A stretch of 64,000 nucleotides of DNA from Muricea muricata (GCA_963855995.1 OY979717.1:32472297-32536296); one strand, 5' to 3'. Positions 1 through 13,281 are shown, numbered from the stretch's first letter. Numbers and translations are program-made. Notes: generated from the sequence alone by a model not told the origin.

Positions 1-322
1 TTTTAGAGCTTAAAATCAAGTTTTGTGTGCTTATGTTATCGAGTTGAGTGCAATGATATACTACAATAACGAAACAAAAAGAGACCTTCTAATTGAAAAT
101 TTAAGAGCTTACTACGTCCGAAATCATGTTTTCGGGACTCAAACTGTCGAAATTAGCGAAATAACATGTCAAGATGAGAAACCTATAACTTTCTTTAAAC
201 CTGAAAAAAATCGTCTTACAATCATCAAAATCGCGTTTAAAGCGCTCTAGCAATGATTTTAGCTTAAAAACTTGTTGTATTTACCAACTAAAAGTATCCG
301 TCTTAAATCAATAACGGCGACG

Positions 323-644
323 TTTTAGAGCTTAAAATCAAGTTTTGTGTGCTTATGTTATCGAGTTGAGCGCAATGATATACTACAATAACGGAACAAA
401 AAGAGACCTTCTAATTGAAAATTTAAGAGCTTACCACGTCCGAAATCATTTTTTCGGGACTCAAACTGTCGAAATTAGCGAAATAACATGTCAAGATGAG
501 AAACCTATAACTTTCTTTAAACCTCAAAAAAATCGTCTTACAATCATCAAAATCGCGTTTTAAGCGCTCTAGAAATGATTTGAGTTTAAAAGCTTGTTGT
601 ATTTACCAACTAATAATTCCTGTCTTAAATCAATAACGGCGAAG
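323..644 (+). repeat. Representative satellite monomer (322 bp)
   Basis: A typical monomer of the 'GAAAATTTAAGAGC' class. It carries one XbaI site (TCTAGA near 568), which is present in almost every monomer, so XbaI would be expected to cut the array into a roughly 322-bp ladder. The other class has AAGATCTTA instead of AAGAGCTTA, creating a BglII site and a perfect 10-bp palindrome (TAAGATCTTA). The linker has two weak 4-bp dyads (GTTG...CAAC in other monomers, CCGT...ACGG). I find no CENP-B box match on either strand. The phase used here starts at TTTTAGAGC and is arbitrary. Confidence 0.9.
345..563 (+). other. Short open frame repeated in most monomers (probably not a gene)
   Basis: Representative of a frame that stays open in most monomers, ending at TAA in GCGTTTTAAGCGC. 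It is 72 codons only if a TTG is taken as start. The first ATG (ATG ATA TAC) lies 30 bases later, giving 62 codons. The peptide would start MIYYNNGTKRDLL and end IIKIAF; I see no signal peptide, membrane span or known motif. Against coding: class differences are mostly amino-acid changing (E/G, A/S, H/Y, V/F). One subtype has an in-frame TAG, and others have TGA or TAA. The ATG is lost in several monomers, and A-tract length changes shift the frame in whole families of copies. I infer an incidental frame inherited by repeat amplification. Confidence 0.5.
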
Positions 645-2031
645 TTTTAGAGCTTAAAGTCATGCTTTTTGTACTTACGTTATCGAGGGTAGCGCAATGA
701 TATACTGCAATAACGGAACAAAAAGAGACCTTCTAATTGGAAATTTAAGATCTTACCACGTCCGAAATCATGTTTTCGGCACTCAAACCATCAGGATAAG
801 CGAAACAACATGTCAAAATGAGAAACCTATAGCTTTCTTTAACCTGAAAAAAAGTTTACTTAGAATCATTAAAATCGCGTTTTAAGCGCTCTAGAAGTGA
901 TTTGAGCCTAAAAACTTGTTGAATTTACCAACTAAAAGTTTCCGTCTTAAATCAATAACGGCGAAGTTTTAGAGCTTAAAATCAAGTTTTGTGTGCTTAT
1001 GTTATCGAGTTGAGCGCAATGATATACTACAATAACGGAACAAAAAGAGACCTTCTAATTGAAAATTTAAGAGCTTACCACGTCCGAAATCATTTTTTCG
1101 GGACTCAAACTGTCGAAATTAGCGAAAAAACATGTCAAGATGAGAAACCTATAACTTTCTTTAAACCTGAAAAAAATCGTCTTACAATCATCAAAATCGC
1201 GTTTTAAGCGCTCTAGAAATGATTTGAGCTTAAAAACTTGTTGTATTTACCAACTAATAATTCCTGTCTTAAATCAATAACGGCGACGTTTTAGAGCTTA
1301 AAGTCATGCTTTTTGTACTTATGTTATCGAGGGTAGCGCAATGATATACTGCAATAACGGAACAAAAAGAGACCTTCTAATTGAAAATTTAAGATCTTAC
1401 TACGTCCGAAATCATGTTTTCGGCACTCAAACCATCAGGATAAGCGAAACAACATGTAAAAATGAGAAACCTATAACTTTCTTTAACCTGAAAAAAAGTT
1501 TACTTAGAATCATCAAAATCGCGTTTTAAGCGCTCTAGAAGTGATTTGAGCTTAAAAACTTGTGGAATTTACCAACTAATAATTGCTGTCTTAAATTAAT
1601 AACGGGACGTTTTAGAGCTTAAAATCATGTTTTGTGTGCTTATGTTATCGAGTTGAGCGCAATGATATACTACAATAACGGAACAAAAAGAGACCTTTTA
1701 ATTGGAAATTTAAGATCTTATAACGTCCGAAATCATGTTTTCGGGACTCAAACCATCGAAATTAGCGAAATAACATGTATATATGAGAAACCTATAACTT
1801 TCTTTAACCTGAAAAAAATTTTACTTAGAATCATTAAAATCGCGTTTTAAGCGCTCTAGAAGTCATTTGAGCGGAAAAACTTGTTGAATTTACCAACTAA
1901 AAGTATCCGTCTTAAATCAATAATGGCGACGTTTTAGAGCTTAAAATCATGTTTTGTGTGCTTATGTTATCGAGTTGAGCGCAATGATATACTACAATAA
2001 AGGAACAAAAAGAGACCTTCTAATTGAAAAT

Positions 2032-2217
2032 TTAAGAGCTTACCACGTCCGAAATCATGTTTTCGGCACTCAAACCATGGAGATAAGCGAAATAAGATAT
2101 CAAAATTAGAAACCTATAACTTTCTTTAAACCTGAAAAAAATCGACTTACAATCATTAAAATCGCGTTTTAAGCGCTCTAGAAGTGATTTGAGCGCAAAA
2201 CTTGTTGAATTTACCAA
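2032..2217 (+). repeat. Stop-containing monomer subtype (TAG type)
   Basis: Part of a monomer subtype whose middle reads CCATGGAGATAAGCG then AGATATCAAAATTAGAAACC, putting an in-frame TAG at 2107-2109 of the common short frame. The same subtype recurs near 4926, 8465, 12326, 15222, 18116, 21655, 27124, 30662, 38704, 39993, 44817, 46420, 48675, 51570 and 61194. It is followed by a distinctive linker, CAAAACTTGTTGAATTTACCAATTAAAAATATCC. An open frame of 61 codons on the opposite strand appears only because of these changes and has no independent support. The subtype is a useful landmark for reading the higher-order structure. Confidence 0.85.
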
Positions 2218-3539
2218 TTAAAAATATCCGTCTTAAATCAATAACGGCGACGTTTTAGAGCTTAAAATCATGTTTTGTGTGCTTATGTTATCGAGTTGAG
2301 CGCAATGATATACTACAATAACGGAACAAAAAGAGACCTTCTAATTGGAAATTTAAGATCTTACCACGTCCGAAATCATGTTTTCGGCTCTCAAACTATC
2401 AAGATAAGCGAAACAACATGTCAAAAGGAGAAACCTATAGCTTTCTTTAACCTGAAAAAAGTTTACTTAGAATCATTAAAATCGCGTTTTAAGCGCTCTA
2501 GAAGTGATTTGAGCCTAAAAACTTGTTGAATTTACCAACTAAAAGTATCCGTCTTAAATCAACAACGGCGACGTTTTAGAGCTTAAAATCAAGTTTTGTG
2601 TGCTTATGTTATCGAGTTGAGTGCAATGATATACTACAATAACGGAACAAAAAGAGACCTTCTAATTGAAAATTTAAGAGCTTACTACGTCCGAAATCAT
2701 GTTTTCGGGACTCAAACTGTCAAAATTAGTGAAATAACATGTCAAGATGAGAAACCTATAACTTTCTTTAAACCTGAAAAAAATCGTCTTACAATCATCA
2801 AAATCGCGTTTAAAGCGCTCTAGCAATGATTTTAGCTTAAAAACTTGTTGTATTTACCAACTAATAATTCCTGTCTTAAATCAATAACGGCGACGTTTTA
2901 GAGCTTAAAGTCATGCTTTGTGTACTTATGTTATCCAGGGTAGCGCAATGATATACTGCAATAACGGAACAAAAAGAGACCTTCTAATTGGAAATTTAAG
3001 ATCTTACCACGTCCGAAATCATGTTTTCGGCTCTCAAACTATCAAGATAAGCGAAACAACATGTCAAAAGGAGAAACCTATAGCTTTCTTTAACCTGAAA
3101 AAAAGTTTACTTAGAATCATTAAAATCGCGTTTTAAGAGCTCTAGAAGTGATTTGAGCCTAAAAACTTGTTGAATTTATAAACTAAAAGTATCCGTCTTA
3201 AATCAATAACAGCGACGTTTTAGAGCTTAAAATCAAGTTTTGTGTGCTTATGTTATCGAGTTGAGCGCAATGATATACTACAATAACGGAACAAAAAGAG
3301 ACCTTCTAATTGAAAATTTAAGAGCTTACCACGTCCGAAATCATTTTTTCGGGACTCAAACTGTCGAAATTAGCGAAATAACATGTCAAGATGCGAAACC
3401 TATAACTTTCTTTAACCTGAAAAAAATTTTACTTAGAATCATTAAAATCTCGTTTTAAGCGCTCTAGAAGTGATTTGAGCGCAAAACTTGTTGAATTTAC
3501 CAATTAAAAATATCCGTCTCAAATCAATAACGGCGACGT

Positions 3540-4182
3540 TTTAGAGCTTAAAATCATGTTTTGTGTGCTTATGTTATCGAGTTGAGCGCAATGATATACT
3601 ACAATAACGGAACAAAAAGAGACCTTCTAATATGAAATTTAAGATCTTACCACGTCCGAAATCATGTTTTCGGCTCTCAAACCATCAAGATAAGCGAAAC
3701 AACATGTCAAAAGGAGAAACCTATAGCTTTCTTTAACCTGGAAAAAAGTTTACTTAGAATCATTAAAATCGCGTTTTAAGCGCTCTAGAAGTGATTTGAG
3801 TCTAAAAACTTGTTGAATTTACCAACTAAAAGTATCCGTCTTAAATCAATAACGGCGACGTTTTAGAGCTTAAAATCATGTTTTGTGTGCTTATGTTATC
3901 GAGTTGAGCGCAATGATATACTACAATAACGGAACAAAAAGAGACCTTCTAATTGGAAATTAATGAGCTTACCACGTCCGAAATCATGTTTTCGGCACTC
4001 AAACCATCAAGATAAAAGAAACAACATGTCAATATGAGAAACCTATAACTTTCTTTAACCTGAAAAAAAGTTTACTTAGAATCATTAAAATCGCGTTTTA
4101 AGAGCTCTAAAAGTGATTTGAGCTTAAAAACTTGTTGTATTTACCAACTAATAATTCCTGTCTTAAATCAATAACGGCGACG
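3540..4182 (+). repeat. Two monomers with premature stops
   Basis: Two consecutive full-length monomers in which the common short frame is broken by substitutions, not indels. In the first, CTAATTGGAAAT has become CTAATATGAAAT, giving TGA at 3633. In the second, GGAAATTTAAGAGC has become GGAAATTAATGAGC, giving TAA at 3961. Both monomers, with the same changes, recur 13,190 bp downstream at about 16730-17372. The corresponding first monomer of the next 9-mer (6455) has the normal sequence. Confidence 0.85.
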
Positions 4183-6824
4183 TTTTAGAGCTTAAAGTCA
4201 TGCTTTGTGTACTTATGTTATCGAGGGTAGCGCAATGATATCCTGCAATAACGGAACAAAAAGAGACCTTCTAATTGGAAATTTAAGATCTTACTACGTC
4301 CGAAATCATGTTTTCGGCACTCAAACTATCAGGATAAGCGAAACAACATGTCAAAATGAGAAACCTATAACTTTCTTTAACCTGAAAAAAAGTTTACTTA
4401 GAATCATCAAAATCGCGTTTTAAGCGCTCTAGAAGTGATTTGAGCTTAAAAACTTGTGGAATTTACCAACTAATAATTGCTGTCTTAAATTAATAACGGG
4501 ACGTTTTAGAGCTTAAAATCATGTTTTGTGTGCTTATGTTATCGAGTTGAGCGTAATGATATACTACAATAACGGAACAAAAAGAGACCTTTTAATTGGA
4601 AATTTAAGATCTTATAACGTCCGAAATCATGTTTTCGGGACTCAAACCATCGAAATTAGCGAAATAACATGTATATATGAGAAACCTATAACTTTCTTTA
4701 ACCTGAAAAAAATTTTACTTAGAATCATTAAAATCGCGTTTTAAGCGCTCTAGAAGTTATTTGAGCGGAAAAACTTGTTGAATTTACCAACTAAAAGTAT
4801 CCGTCTTAAATCAATAACGGCGACGTTTTAGAGCTTAAAATCATGTTTTGTGTGCTTATGTTATCGAGTTGAGCGCAATGATATACTACAATAACGGAAC
4901 AAAAAGAGACCTTCTAATTGAAAATTTAAGAGCTTACCACGTCCGAAATCATGTTTTCGGCACTCAAACCATGGAGATAAGCGAAATAAGATATCAAAAT
5001 TAGAAACCTATAACTTTCTTTAAACCTGAAAAAAATCGACTTACAATCATTAAAATCGCGTTTTAAGCGCTCTAGAAGTGATTTGAGCGCAAAACTTGTT
5101 GAATTTACCAATTAAAAATATCCGTCTTAAATCAATAACGGCGACGTTTTAGAGCTTAAAATCATGTTTTGTGTGCTTATGTTATCGAGTTGAGCGCAAT
5201 GATATACTACAATAACGGAACAAAAAGAGACCTTCTAATTGGAAATTTAAGATCTTACCACGTCCGAAATCACGTTTTCGGCTCTCAAACTATCAAGATA
5301 AGCGAAACAACATGTCAAAAGGAGAAACCTATAGCTTTCTTTAACCTGAAAAAAGTTTACTTAGAATCATTAAAATCGCGTTTTAAGCGCTCTAGAAGTG
5401 ATTTGAGCCTAAAAACTTGTTGAATTTACCAACTAAAAGTATCCGTCTTAAATCAACAACGGCGACGTTTTAGAGCTTAAAATCAAGTTTTGTGTGCTTA
5501 TGTTATCGAGTTGAGTGCAATGATATACTACAATAACGGAACAAAAAGAGACCTTCTAATTGAAAATTTAAGAGCTTACTACGTCCGAAATCATGTTTTC
5601 GGGACTCAAACTGTCGAAATTAGCGAAATAACATGTCAAGATGAGAAACCTATAACTTTCTTTAAACCTGAAAAAAATCGTCTTACAATCATCAAAATCG
5701 CGTTTAAAGCGCTCTAGCAATGATTTTAGTTAAAAAACTTGTTGTATTTACCAACTAATAATTCCTGTCTTAAATCAATAACGGCGACGTTTTAGAGCTT
5801 AAAGTCATGCTTTGTGTACTTATGTTATCCAGGGTAGCGCAATGATATACTGCAATAACGGAACAAAAAGAGACCTTCTAATTGGAAATTTAAGATCTTA
5901 CCACGTCCGAAATCATGTTTTCGGCTCTCAAACTATCAAGATAAGCGAAACAACATGTCAAAAGGAGAAACCTATAGCTTTCTTTAACCTGAAAAAAAGT
6001 TTACTTAGAATCATTAAAATCGCGTTTTAAGCGCTCTAGAAGTGATTTGAGCCTAAAAACTTGTTGAATTTATAAACTAAAAGTATCCGTCTTAAATCAA
6101 TAACAGCGACGTTTTAGAGCTTAAAATCAAGTTTTGTGTGCTTATGTTATCGAGTTGAGCGCAATGATATACTACAATAACGGAACAAAAAGAGACCTTC
6201 TAATTGAAAATTTAAGAGCTTACCACGTCCGAAATCATTTTTTCGGGACTCAAACTGTCGAAATTAGCGAAATAACATGTCAAGATGCGAAACCTATAAC
6301 TTTCTTTAACCTGAAAAAAATTTTACTTAGAATCATTAAAATCGCGTTTTAAGCGCTCTAGAAGTGATTTGAGCGCAAAACTTGTTGAATTTACCAATTA
6401 AAAATATCCGTCTCAAATCAATAACGGCGACGTTTTAGAGCTTAAAATCATGTTTTGTGTGCTTATGTTATCGAGTTGAGCGCAATGATATACTACAATA
6501 ACGGAACAAAAAGAGACCTTCTAATTGGAAATTTAAGATCTTACCACGTCCGAAATCATGTTTTCGGCTCTCAAACCATCAAGATAAGCGAAACAACATG
6601 TCAAAAGGAGAAACCTATAGCTTTCTTTAACCTGGAAAAAAGTTTACTTAGAATCATTAAAATCGCGTTTTAAGCGCTCTAGAAGTGATTTGAGTCTAAA
6701 AACTTGTTGAATTTACCAACTAAAAGTATCCGTCTTAAATCAATAACGGCGACGTTTTAGAGCTTAAAGTCATGCTTTGTGTACTTATGTTATCGAGGGT
6801 AGCGCAATGATATCCTGCAATAAC

Positions 6825-9800
6825 GGAACAAAAAGAGACCTTCTAATTGGAAATTTAAGATCTTACCACGTCCGAAATCATGTTTTCGGCTCTCAAAATA
6901 TCAAGATAAGCGAAACAACATGTCAAAAGGAGAAACCTATAGCTTTCTTTAACCTGAAAAAAAGTTTACTTAGAATCATTAAAATCGCGTTTTAAGCGCT
7001 CTAGAAGTGATTTGAGCCTAAAAACTTGTTGAATTTACCAACTAAAAGTATCCGTCTTAAATCAATAACGGCGACGTTTTAGAGCTTAAAATCAAGTTTT
7101 GTGTGCTTATGTTATCGAGTTGAGCGCAATGATATACTACAATAACGGAACAAAAAGAGACCTTTTAATTGAAAATTTAAGAGCTTACCACGTCCGAAAT
7201 CATTTTTTCGCGACTCAAACTGTCGAAATTGGCGAAATAACATGTCAAGATGAGAAACCTATAACTTTCTTTAAACCTGAAAAAAATCGTCTTACAATCA
7301 TCAAAATCGCGTTTTAAGCGCTCTAGAAATGATTTGAGCTTAAAAACTTGTTGTATTTACCAACTAAAAGTATCCGTCTTAAATCAATAACGGCGACGTT
7401 TTAGAGCTTAAAATCAAGTTTTGTTTGCTTATGTTATCGAGTTGAGCGCAATGATATACTACAATAACGGAACAAAAAGAGACCTTCTAATTGAAAATTT
7501 AAGAGCTTACCACGTCCGAAATCATTTTTTCGGGACTCAAACTGTCGAAATTAGCGAAATAACATGTCAAGATGAGAAACCTATAACTTTCTTTAAACCT
7601 CAAAAAAATCGTCTTACAATCATCAAAATCGCGTTTTAAGCGCTCTAGAAATGATTTGAGTTTAAAAGCTTGTTGTATTTACCAACTAATAATTCCTGTC
7701 TTAAATCAATAACGGCGACGTTTTAGAGCTTAAAGTCATGCTTTTTGTACTTACGTTATCGAGGGTAGCGCAATGATATACTGCAATAACGGAACAAAAA
7801 GAGACCTTCTAATTGGAAATTTAAGATCTTACCACGTCCGAAATCATGTTTTCGGCACTCAAACCATCAGGATAAGCGAAACAACATGTCAAAATGAGAA
7901 ACCTATAACTTTCTTTAACCTGAAAAAAAGTTTACTTAGAATCATTAAAATCGCGTTTTAAGAGCTCTAGAAGTGATTTGAGCTTAAAAACTTGTTTAAT
8001 TTACCAACTAATAATTGCTGTCTTAAATCAATAACGTGACGTTTTAGAGCGTAAAATCATGTTTTGTGTGCTTATGTTATCGAGTTGAGCGCAATGATAT
8101 ACTACAATAACGGAACAAAAAGAGACCTTCTAATTGGAAATTTAAGATCTTACCACGTCCGAAATCATGTTTTCGGCACTCAAACCATCGAAATTAGCGA
8201 AATAACATGTCAAAATGAGAAACCTATCACTTTCTTTAAACCTGAAAAAAAATCGACCTACAATCATCAAAATCGCGTTTTAAGCGCTCTAGAAGTGATT
8301 TGAGCTTAAAAACTTGTTGAATATACGAACTAAAAATTGCTGTCTTAAATCAATAACGGCGACGTTTTAGAGCTTAAAATCATGTTTTGTGTGCTTATGT
8401 GATCGAAATGAGCGCAATGATATACTACAATAACGGAACAAAAACAGACCTTCTAATTGGAAATTTAAGATCTTACCACGTCCGAAATCATGTTTTCGGC
8501 ACTCAAACCATGGAGATAAGCGAAATAAGATATCAAAATTAGAAACCTATAACTTTCTTTAAACCTGAAAAAAATCGACTTACAATCATTAAAATCGCGT
8601 TTTAAGCGCTCTAGAAGTGATTTGAGCGCAAAACTTGTTGAATTTACCAATTAAAAATATCCGTCTTAAATCAATAACGGTGACGTTTTAGAGCTTAAAA
8701 TCATGTTTTGTGTGCTTATGTTATCGAGTTGAGCGCAATGATATACTACAATAACGGAACAAAAAGAGACCTTCTAATTGGAAATTTAAGATCTTACCAC
8801 GTCCGAAATCATGTTTTCGGCTCTCAAACCGTCAAGATAAGCGAAACAACATGTCAAAAGGAGAAACCTATAGCTTTGTTTAACCTGAAAAAAAGTTTAC
8901 TTAGAATCATTAAAATCGCGTTTTAAGCGCTCTAGAAGTGATTTGAGCCTAAAAACTTGTTGAATTTACCAACTAAAAGTATCCGTCTTAAATCAATAAC
9001 GGCGAAGTTTTAGAGCTTAAAATCAAGTTTTGTGTGCTTATGTTATCGAGTTGAGCGCAATGATATACTACAATAACGGAACAAAAAGAGACCTTCTAAT
9101 TGAAAATTTAAGAGCTTACCACGTCCGAAATCATTTTTTCGGGACTCAAACTGTCGAAATTAGCGAAAAAACATGTCAAGATGAGAAACCTATAACTTTC
9201 TTTAAACCTGAAAAAAATCGTCTTACAATCATCAAAATCGCGTTTTAAGCGCTCTAGAAATGATTTGAGCTTAAAAACTTGTTGTATTTACCAACTAATA
9301 ATTCCTGTCTTAAATCAATAACTTCGACGTTTTAGAGCTTAAAGTCATGCTTTGTGTACTTATGTTATCGAGGGTAGCGCAATGATATCCTGCAATAACG
9401 GAACAAAAAGAGACCTTCTAATTGGAAATTTAAGATCTTACTACGTCCGAAATCATGTTTTCGGCACTCAAACTATCAGGATAAGCGAAACAACATGTCA
9501 AAATGAGAAACCTATAACTTTCTTTAACCTGAAAAAAAGTTCACTTAGAATCATTAAAATCGCGTTTTAAGAGCTCTAGAAGTGATTTGAGCTTAAAAAC
9601 TTGTTTAATTTACCAACTAATAATTGCTGTCTTAAATCAATAACGTGACGTTTTAGAGCGTAAAATCATGTTTTGTGTGCTTATGTTATCGAGTTGAGCG
9701 CAATGATATACTGCAATCACGGAACAAAAAGAGACCTTTTAATTGGAAATTTAAGATCTTATCACGTCCGAAATCATGTTTTCGGGACTCAAACCATCGA

Positions 9801-12800
9801 AATTAGCGAAATAACATGTCAATATGAGAAACCTATAACTTTCTTTAACCTGAAAAAAATTTTACTTAGAATCATTAAAATCGCGTTTTAAGCGCTTTAG
9901 AAGTTATTTGAGCGGAAAAACTTGTTGAATTTACCAACTAAAAGTATCCGTCTTAAATCAATAACGGCGACGTTTTAGAGCTTAAAATCATGTTTTGTGT
10001 GCTTATGTTTTCAATTTGAGCGTAATGATATACTACAATAACGGAACAAAAAGAGACCTTCTATATGGAAATTTATGATCTTACCACGTCCGAAATCATG
10101 TTTTCGGGACTCAAACTATCGAAATTAGCGAAATAACATGTCAATATGAGAAACCTATAACTTTCTTTAACCTGAAAAAAATTTTACTTAGAATCATTAA
10201 AATCGCGTTTTAAGCGCTCTAGAAGTGATTTGAGCGCAAAACTTGTTGAATTTACCAATTAAAAATATCCGTCTTATATCAATAACGGCGACGTTTTAGA
10301 GCTTAAAATCATGTTTTGTGTGCTTATGTTATCGAGTTGAGCGCAATGATATACTACAATAACGGAACAAAAAGAGACCTTCTAATTGGAAATTTAAGAT
10401 CTTACCACGTCCGAAATCATGTTTTCGGCTCTCAAACCGTCAAGATAAGCGAAACAACATGTCAAAAGGAGAAACCTATAGCTTTCTTTAACCTGAAAAA
10501 AAGTTTACTTAGAATCATTAAAATCGCGTTTTAAGCGCTCTAGAAGTGATTTGAGCATAAAAACTTGTTGAATTTACCAACTAAAAGTATCCGTCTTAAA
10601 TCAATAACGGCGACGTTTTAGAGCTTAAAATCATGTTTTGTGTGCTTATGTTATCGAGTTGAGCGCAATGATATACTACAATAACGGAACAAAAAGAGAC
10701 CTTCTAATTGGAAATTTAAGATCTTACCACGTCCGAAATCATGTTTTCGGCTCTCAAAATATCAAGATAAGCGAAACAACATGTCAAAAGGAGAAACCTA
10801 TAGCTTTCTTTAACCTGAAAAAAAGTTTACTTAGAATCATTAAAATCGCGTTTTAAGCGCTCTAGAAGTGATTTGAGCCTAAAAACTTGTTGAATTTACC
10901 AACTAAAAGTATCCGTCTTAAATCAATAACGGCGACGTTTTAGAGCTTAAAATCAAGTTTTGTGTGCTTATGTTATCGAGTTGAGCGCAATGATATACTA
11001 CAATAACGGAACAAAAAGAGACCTTCTAATTGAAAATTTAAGAGCTTACCACGTGCGAAATCATTTTTTCGCGACTCAAACTGTCGAAATTGGCGAAATA
11101 ACATGTCAAGATGAGAAACCTATAACTTTCTTTAAACCTGAAAAAAATCGTCTTACAATCATCAAAATCGCGTTTTAAGCGCTCTAGAAATGATTTGAGC
11201 TTAAAAAGTTGTTGTATTTACCAACTAAAAGTATCCGTCTTAAATCAATAACGGCGACGTTTTAGAGCTTAAAATCAAGTTTTGTTTGCTTATGTTATCG
11301 AGTTGAGCGCAATGATATACTACAATAACGGAACAAAAAGAGACCTTCTAATTGAAAATTTAAGAGCTTACCACGTCCGAAATCATTTTTTCGGGACTCA
11401 AACTGTCGAAATTAGCGAAATAACATGTCAAGATGAGAAACCTATAACTTTCTTTAAACCTCAAAAAAATCGTCTTACAATCATCAAAATCGCGTTTTAA
11501 GCGCTCTAGAAATGATTTGAGTTTAAAAGCTTGTTGTATTTACCAACTAATAATTCCTGTCTTAAATCAATAACGGCGACGTTTTAGAGCTTAAAGTCAT
11601 GCTTTTTGTACTTACGTTATCAAGGGTAGCGCAATGATATACTGCAATAACGGAACAAAAAGAGACCTTCTAATTGGAAATTTAAGATCTTACCACGTCC
11701 GAAATCATGTTTTCGGCACTCAAACCATCAGGATAAGCGAAACAACATGTCAAAATGAGAAACCTATAACTTTCTTTAACCTGAAAAAAAGTTTACTTAG
11801 AATCATTAAAATCGCGTTTTAAGAGCTCTAGAAGTGATTTGAGCTTAAAAACTTTTTTAATTTACCAACTAATAATTGCTGTCTTAAATCAATAACGTGA
11901 CGTTTTAGAGCGTAAAATCATGTTTTGTGTGCTTATGTTATCGAGTTGAGCGCAATGATATACTACAATAACGGAACAAAAAGAGACCTTCTAATTGGAA
12001 ATTTAAGATCTTACCACGTCCGAAATCATGTTTTCGGCACTCAAACCATCGAAATTAGCGAAATAACATGTCAAAATGAGAAACCTATCACTTTCTTTAA
12101 ACCTGAAAAAAAATCGACCTACAATCATCAAAATCGCGTTTTAAGCGCTCTAGAAGTGATTTGAGCTTAAAAACTTGTTGAATATACGAACTAAAAATTG
12201 CTGTCTTAAATCAATAACGGCGACGTTTTAGAGCTTAAAATCATGTTTTGTGTGCTTATGTGATCGAGTTGAGCGCAATGATATACTACAATAACGGAAC
12301 AAAAACAGACCTTCTAATTGGAAATTTAAGATCTTACCACGTCCGAAATCATGTTTTCGGCACTCAAACCATGGAGATAAGCGAAATAAGATATCAAAAT
12401 TAGAAACCTATAACTTTCTTTAAACCTGAAAAAAATCGACTTACAATCATTAAAATCGCGTTTTAAGCGCTCTAGAAGTGATTTGAGCGCAAAACTTGTT
12501 GAATTTACCAATTAAAAATATCCGTCTTAAATCAATAACGGTGACGTTTTAGAGCTTAAAATCATGTTTTGTGTGCTTATGTTATCGAGTTGAGCGCAAT
12601 GATATACTACAATAACGGAACAAAAAGAGACCTTCTAATTGGAAATTTAAGATCTTACCACGTCCGAAATCATGTTTTCGGCTCTCAAACCGTCAAGATA
12701 AGCGAAACAACATGTCAAAAGGAGAAACCTATAGCTTTCTTTAACCTGAAAAAAAGTTTACTTAGAATCATTAAAATCGCGTTTTAAGCGCTCTAGAAGT

Positions 12801-13281
12801 GATTTGAGCCTAAAAACTTGTTGAATTTACCAACTAAAAGTATCCGTCTTAAATCAATAACGGCGAAGTTTTAGAGCTTAAAATCAAGTTTTGTGTGCTT
12901 ATGTTATCGAGTTGAGCGCAATGATATACTACAATAACGGAACAAAAAGAGACCTTCTAATTGAAAATTTAAGAGCTTACCACGTCCGAAATCATTTTTT
13001 CGGGACTCAAACTGTCGAAATTAGCGAAAAAACATGTCAAGATGAGAAACCTATAACTTTCTTTAAACCTGAAAAAAATCGTCTTACAATCATCAAAATC
13101 GCGTTTTAAGCGCTTTAGAAATGATTTGAGCTTAAAAACTTGTTGTATTTACCAACTAATAATTCCTGTCTTAAATCAATAACGGCGACGTTTTAGAGCT
13201 TAAAGTCATGCTTTGTGTACTTATGTTATCGAGGGTAGCGCAATGATATCCTGCAATAACGGAACAAAAAGAGACCTTCTA
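6825..13281 (+). repeat. 12-monomer higher-order repeat (3,861 bp)
   Basis: Positions about 6825-9420 match 10686-13281 at an offset of 3,861 bp, twelve monomers. Shared markers include CTCAAAATATCAAG, TTTTTTCGCGACTC with ATTGGCGAA, TTTTGTTTGC, the eight-A tract monomer (8064 and 11925), and GTGATCGA with AAAAACAGACC ahead of the TAG subtype. The match stops inside the chimeric monomer at 13213. Confidence 0.85.
9980..10295 (+). repeat. Divergent 'TTTTCAATTTGAGCG' monomer subtype
   Basis: A monomer subtype with a changed 5' half (GTTTTCAATTTGAGCGTAATG in place of GTTATCGAGTTGAGCGCAATG) and CTATATGGAAATTTATGATC in the middle, which puts TGA at 10076-10078. Copies occur near 22850 and 24770, also with TGA. 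Later copies near 28654, 36696 and 62724 have AAGATC, so the frame is open. The linker after it reads CCGTCTTATATCAATAAC. Its 5' half is also found fused to a different 3' half at 53100 and 59506. Confidence 0.85.

Larger units (their letters stand above)
1470..6759 (+). repeat. 9-monomer tandem higher-order repeat (2,894 bp)
   Basis: Positions about 1470-3865 and 4364-6759 carry the same ordered subtypes at an offset of 2,894 bp, nine monomers. Shared markers include GTGGAATTTACC linkers, AACGGGACG (a one-base-shorter linker), ACATGTATATATGAG, the TAG subtype, a six-A tract monomer, and the GTTTAAAGCGC variant. The pair is also present in the large duplicate at about 14660-19949. Sequence between the two matching parts (about 3865-4364) differs. 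Confidence 0.85.
270..10930 (+). repeat. Large duplicated block, copy A (offset 13,190 bp)
   Basis: The order of monomer subtypes from about 270 recurs from about 13460 at an offset of exactly 13,190 bp (41 monomers), up to about 8,9xx. After that one monomer is missing in the second copy and the offset becomes 12,868 bp. Rare variants are shared at the expected offset: ATAATGGCGAC at 1919 and 15109, CAATAAAGGAAC at about 1995 and 15185, and ATCACGTTTTCGG at about 5269 and 18459. By eye I found only a handful of differences over about 10 kb, so the duplication is recent. Boundaries are approximate, as they fall inside similar monomers. Confidence 0.88.

Noticed and set aside
1..322. CENP-B box in the satellite
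   Set aside because: I checked the TTCGGGACTCAAAC region, the only place with TTCG plus nearby G/C bases, on both strands. The required A and CGGG positions do not fit the box pattern.
2032..2217. 61-codon minus-strand open frame in the TAG-type monomers
   Set aside because: It appears only where substitutions remove minus-strand stops, is confined to one subtype (and one chimera), and overlaps the same repeat.
4230..4330. Pol III internal promoter (tRNA/SINE origin): TAGCGCAATGA resembles an A box and GACTCAAACC vaguely a B box
   Set aside because: The A-box-like match depends on the GGGTAGCG subtype only, the B-box match needs a gap, and there is no tRNA-like structure. It is probably chance.
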